This document shows positions 31,509 to 41,210 of a stretch of 64,000 nucleotides of DNA, in pieces. Position 1 is the stretch's first letter. The number at the start of each line of letters is the position of its first letter. The DNA is taken from positions 85,400 to 149,399 of the forward strand of contig NZ_RDQF01000017.1 of the NCBI RefSeq assembly GCF_004114425.1. Reading direction: 5' to 3'. The stretch comes from Bradyrhizobium vignae. GTDB taxonomy: Bacteria; Pseudomonadota; Alphaproteobacteria; Rhizobiales; Xanthobacteraceae. The position numbers and the translations under genes were made by a program. The notes under the pieces are model-generated. The model was not told where the DNA came from, ran no database searches, and saw only the letters and a list, made by a program, of their open reading frames with translations.

Positions 31509-34500
31509 TTAAGTCTTCACCGCCACCGCCTTCGGCGCCTTCTTCGAGGCGCGCCAGTTCTCAAACCGCTGCACCACCACGAAGAAGGCCGGCACGAACA
31601 GCACCGCAAGGCAGGTCGAGGCCAGCATGCCCGAGAACACGGTGATGCCGATCGACTTGCGCGCGCTGGCGCCGGCGCCGGTCGCGAGCACCAGCGGCAC
31701 GACGCCGAGGATGAAGGCGAAGGAGGTCATCAGGATCGGGCGGAAACGGGCACGCGCGGCTTCGATCGCGGACTCCAGGATCGGCTTGCCGTCGCGGCCG
31801 TGCAGCTCGAGGCCCACCTCGACGATCAGGATCGCGTTCTTGGCCGACAGCGCGATGAGCAGGATCAATCCGATCTGGCAATAGAGGTTGTTGTCGATCT
31901 TGAGCCCGGAGAGGATCAGCATCGGCCCGAGCAGCGACAGCGGCACCGCGAGGATCACCGAGATCGGCGCGTACCAGCTCTCATACTGGCCGGCGAGCAC
32001 GAGATAGACCAGCAGCATGGCGAGGCCGAACACCCAGTAGATCTGGTTCGAGACCGCCTTCTCCTGATATGACATCGCGGTCCATTCATAGCCGGTGCCG
32101 GGCGGCAGCGTCTTGTCCGCGATCTCCTCCATCAGCTTCAGCGATTGGCCCGATGAATAGCCCTGCGCCGGCAGGCCGATCACCGTCGAGGACGGATAGA
32201 GGTTGTAGAGGCTGATCAGCGACGGACCGGTGGCCGGCGTGATCTTGGCGACGGTGCCGATCGGGATCATGTCGCCGTTGGAGTTGCGCACCTGCATGTT
32301 GGCGATGTCGCGCTCGGTGACGCGGAAGGCCGGATCGGCCTGGGTGTAGACCTGGAAGACGCGGCCGAACTTGTTGAACTGGTTGACGTAGGACGAGCCG
32401 AGATAGGTCGATAGCGCCGAGAACACCTGGTCCGTCGTGACGTGCAGCGTCTGGGTCTTGATGCGGTCGATCTCGACGTTGAACTGCGGCACCGACGAGC
32501 GGAACGAGGTCTGCACGCGCTGCAGCGCGCTCTGGCTCTGCGCGTTGCTGACCATCGCACCGGTGATGGCCTGCAGCTTGGCGAAATCGCTGTTGCCGTC
32601 GCGCAGCTCGACCTGCATCGAGAAACCGGCGGCGTTGCCGATGCCCTGGATCGGCGGCGGCGGCAGCACAATGGTGCGCGCCTCCATGATGGTTGCGAGC
32701 TTGTCGTTCAGCCCGAAGACCAGCGAGCGCAAATCCTCGCCGGGTCCTTTGCGCGCGTCCCAATCCTTCAGGATGATGTAGGCGACGCCGGCATTGGCGA
32801 GGCTGGCGCTGTTGTCGAGCGCGGAGATGCCGGCGATGGTGATGACCTGCTGGACGCCGGGCGTATCCTTGATGATCTCGCTGGCCCTGTCGAGCACGTT
32901 CTGGGTCCGCTCCAACGCTGCGCCGTCGGGCAGCTGGATCGCGGCGATCAGATAGCCCTGGTCCTCGATCGGCAGGAAGCCCGTCGGCACCCGCGACAGG
33001 CCGTAGCCGCTGGCTCCGATGACCAGCAGCGCGAACGCGACCGAGATGGTGGCGTTCTTCACCAGGAACGTGATCAGCCTGGTGTAGCCGCGCTCGACGC
33101 GGTCATAGACGGCGTTGAAGCCTCGATAGAAGAAATTGCGCTGCTCCGGCGGCACCGCCGGCCGCAGCCATAGCGCACACTGCGTCGGCTTCAAGGTCGC
33201 CGCGTTGATCGCGGAGAGCAGCGCGGTCGCCGCGATCACCAGCGCGAATTGCGAGTAGATGCGCCCGGTGAGGCCGGCAAGGAACGAGGCCGGCAGGAAC
33301 ACCGAGATCAGCACCAGGGTGATGCCGACTATCGGCGCGAACAGCTGGTCCATCGCCCTGATCGCGGCGTCGTGGCCGTTCATGCCCTGCTCGATGTTGT
33401 GCGCCGCGCCTTCCACCACCACGATGGCGTCGTCGACCACGATGCCGATCGCGAGCACGATCGCGAACAGCGTCGACATGTTGATGGTGAAGCCGAGCGC
33501 CGCCATCGCGGCGAAGGCGCCGATGATGGTGACGGGCACGGTCGTCGCCGGCACCAGCATCGCGCGCCAGTCCTGCAGGAACACGAGGATCACGACCAGC
33601 ACCAGAAGGCCGGCTTCGATCAGCGTCATGTAGACCTCGTGCACCGAGGCTTGCACGAACTTGGTGGTGTCGAACGGCGTGTCGTATTTGATGCCTTCGG
33701 GGAAGCGCTTGGCGAGCTCGGCCATCTTCTTCTCGACGGCCTGCTCGACCTGCAGCGCGTTGGCGCCGGGCGACTGGAACACGCCGATGCCGGTGGCGGG
33801 CTGCTTGTTGAGCGAGAAGATCTGGCTGTAGGTCTGTGCGCCAAGCTCGACCCAGCCGACGTCGCGCACCCGCGTGACGTCGCCGCTGGTCCCTGTCTTG
33901 ACGATGATGTTCTCGAACTGGGTGGTGTCGTCGAGCCGTCCGTTGACGTTGAGCGTGTACTGGAACGCCTGGCCCGGCGGCGTCGGCGGTGCGCCGACCT
34001 GGCCGGCGGAGACCTGCTGGCTCTGCTGCTGGATCGCGTTGATGACGTCCTGCGGTACCAGGCCCCGGGCCTGCAGTTTGCTCGGGTCGAGCCACACCCG
34101 CATCGAATACTGGCCGGCGCCGAACACCGTGACGTTGCCGACGCCGGGCAGGCGGGAGAGCTCGTCGCGGATGTTGATGGTGGCGTAGTTGCTCAAATAG
34201 AGGCTGTCATACTTCGCCTCGGGCGAGGTCAGCGTCACGAACAGCAGGATAGCGGTCGATTTCTTCTGGACGGTGACGCCCTGGTTCTGCACCGCCTGCG
34301 GCAGCTGCGCCAGCGCACTGGAGACACGGTTCTGCACCAGCACCTGTGCGAAGTTGAGGTCGGTGCCGATCTTGAAGGTCACGGTCAGCGTGTAGGTGCC
34401 GTCCGAGCCGCTGTAGGACTGCATGTACAGCATGTCCTCGACGCCGTTGACCTGCTGCTCGATCGGCAGCGCCACGGTGTCGATCACGGTCTTGGCGCTG

Positions 34501-34658
34501 GCGCCGGGATAGCGCGTGGTGACCTGCACCGTCGGCGGCACCACGTCGGGGTATTGCGCGATCGCAAGGTTGAACAGGGCGACGCCGCCGATCAGGATCA
34601 TCAGGAGTGCGATGACGTTCGAGAGGACCGGCCGCTCGATGAAGAATTTTGAGATCAT
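31509..34658 (-). CDS. RND efflux pump inner-membrane transporter (HAE1, AcrB/MexB type)
   Basis: 1049 residues, normal for the HAE1 family. It begins MISKFFIERPVLSNVIALLM, then PDVVPPTVQVTTRYPGASAK as in AcrB. The proton-relay acidic pair appears in AIGIVVDDAIVVVE, and the second half has YQEKAVSNQIYW, GQYESWYAPISVILAVPLSL and ARFRPILMTSFAFILGVVPL. It exports drugs or other amphiphiles from periplasm and membrane. Its partner adaptor gene lies 12 bp upstream. No outer-membrane TolC-type gene or adjacent regulator is present, so those must be supplied from elsewhere. Confidence 0.93.
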   Translation of the reverse strand: MISKFFIERPVLSNVIALLMILIGGVALFNLAIAQYPDVVPPTVQVTTRYPGASAKTVIDTVALPIEQQVNGVEDMLYMQSYSGSDGTYTLTVTFKIGTDLNFAQVLVQNRVSSALAQLPQAVQNQGVTVQKKSTAILLFVTLTSPEAKYDSLYLSNYATINIRDELSRLPGVGNVTVFGAGQYSMRVWLDPSKLQARGLVPQDVINAIQQQSQQVSAGQVGAPPTPPGQAFQYTLNVNGRLDDTTQFENIIVKTGTSGDVTRVRDVGWVELGAQTYSQIFSLNKQPATGIGVFQSPGANALQVEQAVEKKMAELAKRFPEGIKYDTPFDTTKFVQASVHEVYMTLIEAGLLVLVVILVFLQDWRAMLVPATTVPVTIIGAFAAMAALGFTINMSTLFAIVLAIGIVVDDAIVVVEGAAHNIEQGMNGHDAAIRAMDQLFAPIVGITLVLISVFLPASFLAGLTGRIYSQFALVIAATALLSAINAATLKPTQCALWLRPAVPPEQRNFFYRGFNAVYDRVERGYTRLITFLVKNATISVAFALLVIGASGYGLSRVPTGFLPIEDQGYLIAAIQLPDGAALERTQNVLDRASEIIKDTPGVQQVITIAGISALDNSASLANAGVAYIILKDWDARKGPGEDLRSLVFGLNDKLATIMEARTIVLPPPPIQGIGNAAGFSMQVELRDGNSDFAKLQAITGAMVSNAQSQSALQRVQTSFRSSVPQFNVEIDRIKTQTLHVTTDQVFSALSTYLGSSYVNQFNKFGRVFQVYTQADPAFRVTERDIANMQVRNSNGDMIPIGTVAKITPATGPSLISLYNLYPSSTVIGLPAQGYSSGQSLKLMEEIADKTLPPGTGYEWTAMSYQEKAVSNQIYWVFGLAMLLVYLVLAGQYESWYAPISVILAVPLSLLGPMLILSGLKIDNNLYCQIGLILLIALSAKNAILIVEVGLELHGRDGKPILESAIEAARARFRPILMTSFAFILGVVPLVLATGAGASARKSIGITVFSGMLASTCLAVLFVPAFFVVVQRFENWRASKKAPKAVAVKT

Positions 34659-34670
34659 GGCTGGCGGCTC

Positions 34671-35864
34671 CTACTTGGTGGACGCCTGGGACTGGTCGAT
34701 CTTCGTCACCTGCGGGTCGATCTTCTGCCCCGGGATCACCCGCAGCAGTCCCGCGATCACGACGCGGTCGTCCGGCTTGAGGCCGCTTTCAATCACGCGC
34801 AGGCCGTTGTCGGTCGGCCCGATCTGCACCTTGCGCTGCTCGACGACATTGTCGTTGTTGACGACGAGGAGATAGCGGCCGCCCTGGTCGCTGCCGAGCG
34901 CGGTGTCGGGGACGAGCAGGGCTTCCTTCTCCTGGGTGAAGGGTACGCGGACGCGGACGAAATAGCCGGGCAGCAGCACCCGCTTGTCGTTGGGTATGAC
35001 GCCGCGCACGGCGAGCGTGCCGGTCGATGTATTGAGGGTCGGCGAGACGTAGTCGAGGTGGCCTTCATGCGGGTATCCGGTCTCGGTCTGGAGGCCCACC
35101 TGGACCGGCAACTGTCTGAGATCGGCGACCGTCAGCCCGCGGCGGGCCGCTTCGGCGCGGATGCGAAGGACGTCCTGCTCGTTGACGGTGAAGTTCACCC
35201 AGATCGGGTCCAGCGCGACGATGGTCGCGAGCTGGGTCGGGGAGGAGACGCCGACGAGCTCGCCGATCGAGACCAGGTGCGCGCTGACGATGCCGTCGAA
35301 CGGCGCCGTCACCTTGGTGTAGCCGTAATTGACCTCGGCGAGCCTGGTATTGACCTGCGCCTGTTGGAGACTGGCCTGCGCGTTTTCGCGGTTCGAGGTC
35401 GAGGTGTCGAGGGTGGACTGCGAGACCGCCTGGCGCTGCACCAACTCGGTCTGCCGCTTGAAATCGGCCTCTGCCTGCTTCAGCGTGGCCTGCGCGCCGG
35501 CCTCGGCTGCCTGTGCCTGCTCGAGCTTGAGCTTGTAGGTCTCCGGCTCGATTGTGAACAGCTGGGTGCCCTGCTTGACGAAGGTGCCGTCCTGGTAGTC
35601 GATCGATTGCAGGAAGCCCTGCACGCGCGCGACCAGATCGACGCTCTTGATCGGCGCGGTGTTGCCGGTCGCCTCGACGTAGCGCGTCACTGCGCGCTGC
35701 ACCGGCGTCGCGACGTCCACCTTGGGCGGCGGCGGCGCCACGAAGGTGTTCTTGTCCTCGCAGCCGGCGAGCGCGATGACCGCGGTTGCCGTTGCCAAGG
35801 CCCGCCCGACATGTTTCCGCGCTTGCCTAGGCCGTGCGGGAGATGCGAGATTCGCGCGCGTCAT
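34671..35864 (-). CDS. RND efflux periplasmic adaptor (membrane fusion lipoprotein)
   Basis: 397 residues from the ATG at 35864. A signal with lipobox ALAGC (lipidated Cys35) suggests anchoring to the inner membrane. Barrel-sandwich and hairpin parts: VARVQGFLQSIDYQDGTFVK, QLFTIEPETYKLKLEQAQAA, a coiled-coil at about 110-180 and YTKVTAPFDGIVSAHLVSIG; C-terminal beta parts follow (LPGYFVRVRVPF, DRVVIAGLLRVIPGQK). It bridges the RND pump to an outer-membrane channel. The first gene of the two-gene leftward operon; the divergent region to 36104 should contain its promoter. Confidence 0.9.
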   Translation of the reverse strand: MTRANLASPARPRQARKHVGRALATATAVIALAGCEDKNTFVAPPPPKVDVATPVQRAVTRYVEATGNTAPIKSVDLVARVQGFLQSIDYQDGTFVKQGTQLFTIEPETYKLKLEQAQAAEAGAQATLKQAEADFKRQTELVQRQAVSQSTLDTSTSNRENAQASLQQAQVNTRLAEVNYGYTKVTAPFDGIVSAHLVSIGELVGVSSPTQLATIVALDPIWVNFTVNEQDVLRIRAEAARRGLTVADLRQLPVQVGLQTETGYPHEGHLDYVSPTLNTSTGTLAVRGVIPNDKRVLLPGYFVRVRVPFTQEKEALLVPDTALGSDQGGRYLLVVNNDNVVEQRKVQIGPTDNGLRVIESGLKPDDRVVIAGLLRVIPGQKIDPQVTKIDQSQASTK

Positions 35865-36104
35865 TCGGTGGCTCCCGGATTGCTGTCTGTCGGTGCGGCA
35901 GGCTACCAACAAATGCCCGGCCGCGGAACACCATAGCCATGGCAGTCAGAGGCCTTGCACTGCAAACGGCGGCGTGCCCTTTGGCAGGTTCATCATGACA
36001 AATCGCTTTTCACTGAGCGCATGATCGACCAGAATTGGCGAAGGCGGTGTGATTGATGCGCCGGAAGGATTCGCCGATCCGGACGGAGTAGCGGCAGCGG
36101 CTGC

Positions 36105-36623
36105 ATGACAACTGAAATTCAGATTCGCGCCTTCGCGCCGCTCGATGCGGCTCCTGTGCGCGAGCTGTTCATCCGGGTAAATCGTCTGTTGGCACCCGCG
36201 CATTTGGCGGAGGCGTTCGAAAAATACATCACTCGCTCGCTCGTGGAGGAGATAGATCGAATCGCCGAATACTATTCGAGCCGGGACGGCGGTTTTTGGG
36301 TCGCTGTCGACGACGACGAAATTGTTGGCATGTTTGGGCTGGAGAGCGTTGGCGGGGAAGCGATGGAGCTGCGGCGCATGTACGTCGCTCCCGGCGCGCG
36401 ACGCCGGGGAATTGCGCGGAACATGCTGGCGTTTGCGGAGCAGGAATGCCGCCGCCGGAAGCGGTTACAATTGCAGCTGAGTACGTCCGAGCTTCAGCAG
36501 GATGCGCTGGCGCTGTATCGTAACGCCGGATACGAGAACGCGGGCGAAGAGATCGCCGATGCCGCCACCAACAAGACGCTAGGCGGCGGCATTCGCCGCT
36601 ACCATTTCATCAAGCGGCTCTGA
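36105..36623 (+). CDS. GNAT-family N-acetyltransferase
   Basis: 172 residues. The GNAT fold shows in IQIRAFAPLDAAPVRELFIR, GGFWVAVDDDEIVGMFGLES, the acetyl-CoA loop ELRRMYVAPGARRRGIARNM and a C-terminal QDALALYRNAGYENAGE. The substrate cannot be told from sequence. It lies alone between the divergent adaptor gene and the convergent exported-protein gene, with short gaps and no obvious partner. Confidence 0.85.
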   Translation: MTTEIQIRAFAPLDAAPVRELFIRVNRLLAPAHLAEAFEKYITRSLVEEIDRIAEYYSSRDGGFWVAVDDDEIVGMFGLESVGGEAMELRRMYVAPGARRRGIARNMLAFAEQECRRRKRLQLQLSTSELQQDALALYRNAGYENAGEEIADAATNKTLGGGIRRYHFIKRL

Positions 36624-36691
36624 GGTGAAAACTGGCTCTGCCGAGAGGAGGATGCGCATGCGATTGTCCCTGGTGACAGCTTCGTGATCGT

Positions 36692-37765
36692 CTACCGCCT
36701 CTTGATCTCCTCATACTTCGCCATCGCGCGCTCGAACTTCCGGTTGAACAGCCACATCGCAGCGAGGATCTCGCGGAAGCTCGCCGAGGTGCGCGCCCGG
36801 TCGGTCTGTCCGAAAGCAAAAATGCTGTTGTTGCGCAGGTGCTTCATGATCATGGGGCTGGACACCCTGTAGTTCAGGAGATCGCCCGATTTGAGCGCAG
36901 CCCGCGTCGGCGTGGGAACGATCTGGATCAGTTCGAACAGCTTCATCTGGTCGATCGGATCAGGCAGCGTCTTCACGATTTGCGGGATCTCACGGAACAG
37001 GTCGGCATGCGCGTTCATCAGCCCGTCCCGCACGTTGGTCCAGTGGTTGAAGCGGTGATCGGTGCCGCGGGCGCGTGCCTCCTCCTTGTCGTCGCGCGCG
37101 CTCAGCGCCGGATCGATCGCGGCGATGTCGCCCTTGATGGTCTCCCATTTCCGGCGGCCGTTGCGGTCTTCGGAGGGGCCGGTCTGGAAGCTGCCCATGT
37201 AGGTGTTCGAGCGCGCATTGCGGACATTCTGCTTGCCGTTGGTCTCGGCGAAGAACAGCCCGAGGCTGATGCGCCCTGCGGCCTCCGCATGCTCAGGCGC
37301 AAGCCCCTTGGCGCGCGCAATGGCGACCGCGAGATCGACGACGTCCTTGAACGGCGTTGGCGAATTCTGCGCGCTGGCAGGCGGCGCCTCCATGATGTCG
37401 AACAGCTTCGAATATTCGTCGATCAAAGGCTCGATGTCGGCGTCGAAATAGGCCGGAGGAATCTCGAACTTGTTGGGCCTCCCGATCCGCGCCGGCATGG
37501 CGTCCGTCAGGTCCTTGTAGCTGCTGATCACCGCGACGCGCGCGAGATAGAGCGCCTGTCCCGGCAGATTGGGCAGCGGCTCCTTCGCCTCGATCTGGCG
37601 TCGTCGCTCGGCGAGGATGGATTTGAAATCGGCGAGCGCCCGCTCGTAGGTGGCGAGCGCCTCGGATTGCCTTGGCGTTGGCGCGCCTTTCTGTGCAACG
37701 ACGGGCGCCGCGACGAAGAAGGCAGCGGCCGCAAAGAACGCGGCGGCAAGTCGTCTCGATCCCAT
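36692..37765 (-). CDS. Exported protein with a possible lysozyme-like (transglycosylase) motif
   Basis: 357 residues with a clear signal peptide (MGSRRLAAAFFAAAAFFVAA, cleavage after VVA). The mature part is mostly helical and highly charged. The stretch FFAETNGKQNVRNARSNTYM with GSFQTG (Glu174, YMGSFQTG 189-196) resembles the catalytic Glu and downstream GxxQ motif of lytic transglycosylases, but the rest of that fold is not obvious. It would act in the periplasm. I do not recognise a named family; the function is uncertain. It is a single leftward gene, with 71 bp between its start and the stop of the upstream monooxygenase gene. Confidence 0.6.
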   Translation of the reverse strand: MGSRRLAAAFFAAAAFFVAAPVVAQKGAPTPRQSEALATYERALADFKSILAERRRQIEAKEPLPNLPGQALYLARVAVISSYKDLTDAMPARIGRPNKFEIPPAYFDADIEPLIDEYSKLFDIMEAPPASAQNSPTPFKDVVDLAVAIARAKGLAPEHAEAAGRISLGLFFAETNGKQNVRNARSNTYMGSFQTGPSEDRNGRRKWETIKGDIAAIDPALSARDDKEEARARGTDHRFNHWTNVRDGLMNAHADLFREIPQIVKTLPDPIDQMKLFELIQIVPTPTRAALKSGDLLNYRVSSPMIMKHLRNNSIFAFGQTDRARTSASFREILAAMWLFNRKFERAMAKYEEIKRR

Positions 37766-37836
37766 GGTTGGTTCCCGTCGATTCGATGGCCAGGGAGATC
37801 GTAAGCATCAGACGCGAGCTGCCGCAATTCTTCCTC

Positions 37837-39324
37837 TCACGCCGCCCGGTAGTCCGGCGCGGTCGCCAGAAACTTCGCGTAGATATCCGCGTCCGGCGGC
37901 GAGAAGCGCCCGGCGAACCCGCCGCGCTTCCAGTTCTTCGCACCGATGTCGGCCATCAGCTCGTCGAAATGACGGTAGTGATAGGGCGCGACGCAGAGTC
38001 CGCCATAGACGCCTGCCGCCGGCCGCTCGACGCGCTTGAAGTGCAGCATCATCTCGATGTTGTCGCGCATCTGCTTGGTCGACGGCTGGTTGGCGAGCTG
38101 GCCGTCGGCGTAGCGCACCAGCCAGTTGGCGGCGAGATCGGCGCAGAGCACGGTGCAGAACGACGAGTTGAAGCCGACGAAGCCGAGCTCCGGCAGATCG
38201 GGGTTGGCGATCAGACGATAGAGCCGGTACTGGCCGTCGGCATCGACCAGTTTCTGCCGGTAGGCCTCGGGCAGGAACGGCACGCCGAGCTTGTAGCCGA
38301 TCGCGAGCACCGCGAGGTCGGCCTTGATGCGCTCGCCGCCGCTCATCACGATGCTGTCGCCTTCATAACGGTCGAACGTGCCGAACACCGCCTTGATGCG
38401 GCCGTCGGCGACCATGGGATAGAAGCCCGGCGTTGCGATCGGCACCGAGCAGTTGACGCCGTCTTCGATCCGCTCCTTCGGGACCATCTTGCAGCGGCCG
38501 AGCTTGAGCTGCGCCTTGAGCAGGCTCTCCAGCCCGCGCCAGTTCGCCCAGACCAGCGGCGCGGCGATGCGATGTGCAAATCTCGCCATCGCGCTCGCGC
38601 CCCAGCCCAGAAACATCTCCTCTTGCGCGCGGATGTAGAGGATGCGCTTGAAGTTCACGAGACCGCCGATGAAGTAAGGGATGCGCCAGACCGGCTCGCG
38701 CATTACGATCGTGACCTCGCGAGCGCCTGACTTCACCGCGTTCACGGCGATGTCGGTCGCGGACTTCGAGCCGCCGAGCACGACGACGCGGCGTCCCTTT
38801 GCAAGTACTGGATCGCCGTATTTCGACGAGTGCCGGATCTGGCCGCCCTGCGCCAGAAAACCGTCCTCGCCGGGGCAATGCAGCTCGCGCGGCTCATTGA
38901 ATTGGCCGGTGCAGACGGCGACGAAATCGAAGTCTTCGTTCGTCGTGCCGTCTTTGCTCGTCAGGGTCAGCGTCCAGCCCGGTCTGCCGTCCGCGCGACG
39001 CGCCATGCCGGCAACTTCGGTGTCGTGGCGCAGCATGCGGTCGAGGCCAAAACTCCTGGCGTAGTCGGCGAGATAGGCATGGACCTGCGGCCCGGTCGGC
39101 CATTCCGGATAGGCATCCGGCATGGCGCGGTCGGTGTAGCGATAGAGTTCCTTCGGGCTCTGCGTCTGCACCTCAGGATAGGAGCGCGCCGGCTCCCAGA
39201 CGCCGCCGAGATCCGAGCTGCGCTCGACGATGGTGACGCGGTGGCCGCGGCGGGAGAACGCCTTGGCGGCGGCAAGGCCGGAGACGCCGGCGCCGATCAC
39301 GCAGACATGTTTGGGACTGACCAT
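37837..39324 (-). CDS. Flavin-dependent monooxygenase (FMO / Baeyer-Villiger-like)
   Basis: 495 residues from the ATG at 39324. FAD-binding GAGVSGLAAAKAFSRRGHRV, then VERSSDLGGVWEPARSYPEV. The FMO-type fingerprint is loosely kept as GGQIRHSSKYGDP. A second Rossmann motif GRRVVVLGGSKSATDIAVNA binds NADPH. LAVLAIGYKLGVPFLPEAYR is the usual late FMO block. The enzyme would hydroxylate or oxygenate a small organic substrate using O2 and NADPH. It follows a cupin gene by 100 bp, both divergent from an AraC-type regulator, suggesting one small catabolic or detoxifying unit. The substrate is unknown. Confidence 0.82.
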   Translation of the reverse strand: MVSPKHVCVIGAGVSGLAAAKAFSRRGHRVTIVERSSDLGGVWEPARSYPEVQTQSPKELYRYTDRAMPDAYPEWPTGPQVHAYLADYARSFGLDRMLRHDTEVAGMARRADGRPGWTLTLTSKDGTTNEDFDFVAVCTGQFNEPRELHCPGEDGFLAQGGQIRHSSKYGDPVLAKGRRVVVLGGSKSATDIAVNAVKSGAREVTIVMREPVWRIPYFIGGLVNFKRILYIRAQEEMFLGWGASAMARFAHRIAAPLVWANWRGLESLLKAQLKLGRCKMVPKERIEDGVNCSVPIATPGFYPMVADGRIKAVFGTFDRYEGDSIVMSGGERIKADLAVLAIGYKLGVPFLPEAYRQKLVDADGQYRLYRLIANPDLPELGFVGFNSSFCTVLCADLAANWLVRYADGQLANQPSTKQMRDNIEMMLHFKRVERPAAGVYGGLCVAPYHYRHFDELMADIGAKNWKRGGFAGRFSPPDADIYAKFLATAPDYRAA

Positions 39325-39424
39325 GGGATTGCTCGCTATCGATGTGTTTTCCGGGCAAGCGGCCACGTTCGGCCGCAAGGCGCGGCCGGTAGGCCTGCAA
39401 GCAGATGACAGTGGACGAGGGAGC

Positions 39425-39874
39425 CTAGTCGTTGGCCTCGGGCGGCAGGAAATCGACCTCATGCAGCGCCGAGATACGCACCACTTCGGCAGGGTCGGTC
39501 AGATTGTGCAGCTGGTTGAACAGCGCCTCCAGCTTCTGCATCGGTGAGACCCAGAACAGCGCGCGGCACGGCTTGTCGGACTTGTTGAAATAGCCGTGCG
39601 GAATGCCGCGCGGCATGCGCACGAGGTCGCCGGCATGGGCCTTGACCCATTGGCCATCCAGCTTGAGGTCGAGCGTGCCTTCCTGCACCAGGATGAACTC
39701 GTCCTGGGTCGGATGGATGTGCACCGGCACGAACTGGCCGGGATCGCTGTTGGTCTCGAACGCGAAGGTGGAGTCGGTCACGGCTTTGGGGAAATAGACC
39801 TGGTCAAGGATGTTCCAGCTCTTGCCGCCATAGCCCGTGCCGTTAGCGGTAATGCCCTTTTCGAGTGCAGTCAT
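39425..39874 (-). CDS. Cupin domain protein
   Basis: 149 residues from the ATG at 39874 (GAGGAGCAAGCC upstream). A single conserved cupin: PVHIHPTQDEFILVQEGTLD holds the first metal ligands (two His and a Glu), and GDLVRMPRGIPHGYFNKSDK the last His. Many proteins of this shape are dioxygenases, isomerases or ring-cleavage enzymes; others only bind ligand. Its place before the flavin monooxygenase suggests it acts on the same compound (inference). The 100-bp gap contains no clear terminator. Confidence 0.82.
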   Translation of the reverse strand: MTALEKGITANGTGYGGKSWNILDQVYFPKAVTDSTFAFETNSDPGQFVPVHIHPTQDEFILVQEGTLDLKLDGQWVKAHAGDLVRMPRGIPHGYFNKSDKPCRALFWVSPMQKLEALFNQLHNLTDPAEVVRISALHEVDFLPPEAND

Positions 39875-40058
39875 GGCTTGCTCCTCATGGATTCCGGCGG
39901 GGACGGAGCTTTCGCCAGCGATAGGCGCCTGTCTATCCGCTAAACGAATCCGAACGCCGCCATTGCCATGCAGCACGAGGATTTTGCAGGAGCCGCTCTT
40001 TTCGCATCCGCGGAACTATTATAGGCTTAAAGCAATTCCGTGACGCGAAGCGTGGTCG

Positions 40059-41087
40059 ATGATGTCCGCAGCCGTGCTGGAACTGAACGCAAGGGCGCCT
40101 GCAGCTGAGCGGCTTGCGGCCTTCGCGCGCGTCACCACCGACAATGTCGACGAAGCCGCCGAGCAGATCGGGCGCATCTTCTGCCCGCACGATCTCGAGC
40201 CGGGAGAGGCGCGGGCGGCCGGCTTCTCCGCCCGGCACAATTGCGCTGATTTCGCCGGCTTCTCCATCAACTATGTCGCCTATGGCGGATCGGTCAGTAT
40301 CGATCCCGGCTGCCTCGAGCGCTTCTTCCTGGTGCAGGTCCCGCTGGCTGGCGCCGCCCGCATTCGTGCCGGCGGCTGTGAACTCGATTCCGCGCCGGAC
40401 CGGACGGCGTCACTGCTGTCGCCGACGATCCCGACGCGGATGATCTGGACCGACTGCGCCCAAGCGATCCTGCTGCTCGAGCGCCGCATGGTCGAGCAGC
40501 GAGCCGCGGCGCTGGCGGGCAGGACGGTCGGCACGGTCGAATTCGATCCCGTGATCGAACTCGACGCGCCCTCCGGACGGGCCCTGCAGACCAGTCTTGC
40601 CGAGTTGATGACGCTCGCCGAGCGTGTCGGTCCCTCCGGCAGGCTGTCGCCGGTCGCGATGGCCGATTGGCGCGAAGCGCTGCTCGATCATCTCCTCAAC
40701 GGGCAGAGGCATGGCCTGTCGGACGCGATTCGAACGTTCTCAGGACAGGCCGAGCGCTTGCCGCGCGCGCTCCGCGCCGCGCGCGACCATCTGGCGGACA
40801 ATGCCGGCGAGCCGCTCGATCTCGCGCAGCTCGCCTGCGTGTCCGGCATCGGCATTCGCGCGCTTCAGCTCGGCTTCCGCCGTCACTTCGGCGTGTCCAT
40901 CTCGCAGATGCTGCTCGACATGCGCCTTGCTGGCCTGCACGCGCGCCTCGCGCAGGCGGCACCCGATGCCTGCATCACCGAGATCGCCTTCGATCTCGGC
41001 TTCACCCATCTCGGCCGCATGGCCGGCGCCTACCGCGATAAATTCGGCGAGACACCGTCGGCCACGCTGCGGCGTCGGATGAGCTAG
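40059..41087 (+). CDS. AraC-family regulator with AraC-binding-like N-terminal domain
   Basis: 342 residues, starting at either of two overlapping ATGs (40059 or 40062). The N-terminal sensor (about 1-200) matches the AraC-binding-like type with GFSINYVAYGGSVSIDPGCL and LVQVPLAGAARIRAGG. The C-terminal HTH pair has PLDLAQLACVSGIGIRALQL, QLGFRRHFGVSISQML and ITEIAFDLGFTHLGRMAGAY. It diverges from the cupin-monooxygenase pair (184 bp apart) and probably activates it. Regulators of this subtype often sense aromatic or lipophilic compounds (family knowledge). Confidence 0.87.
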   Translation: MMSAAVLELNARAPAAERLAAFARVTTDNVDEAAEQIGRIFCPHDLEPGEARAAGFSARHNCADFAGFSINYVAYGGSVSIDPGCLERFFLVQVPLAGAARIRAGGCELDSAPDRTASLLSPTIPTRMIWTDCAQAILLLERRMVEQRAAALAGRTVGTVEFDPVIELDAPSGRALQTSLAELMTLAERVGPSGRLSPVAMADWREALLDHLLNGQRHGLSDAIRTFSGQAERLPRALRAARDHLADNAGEPLDLAQLACVSGIGIRALQLGFRRHFGVSISQMLLDMRLAGLHARLAQAAPDACITEIAFDLGFTHLGRMAGAYRDKFGETPSATLRRRMS

Positions 41088-41119
41088 ATGAAGTGAATCG
41101 GGCAGCTGTTCGCGGTTTG

Positions 41120-41148
41120 CCTCTCCTACAGGAGCCCTACAGGAGAGG
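41120..41148. terminator. Hairpin between convergent regulator genes
   Basis: CCTCTCCT at 41120-41127 pairs with AGGAGAGG at 41141-41148, loop of 13 bases. It lies between the 3' ends of the AraC-type gene and the leftward XRE-cupin gene. No T-run follows, so termination strength is unclear. Confidence 0.5.
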
Positions 41149-41210
41149 TGTTCCGAGTTCTGGGCGCGTCAACTCAACCAAAACTCATCCAACTCTGCTT
41201 CCGTGCCGCC

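Noticed and set aside
33249..34652. Plus-strand open frame of 467 codons over the RND pump gene
   Set aside because: Antisense shadow; His/Arg/Asp-rich without any motif.
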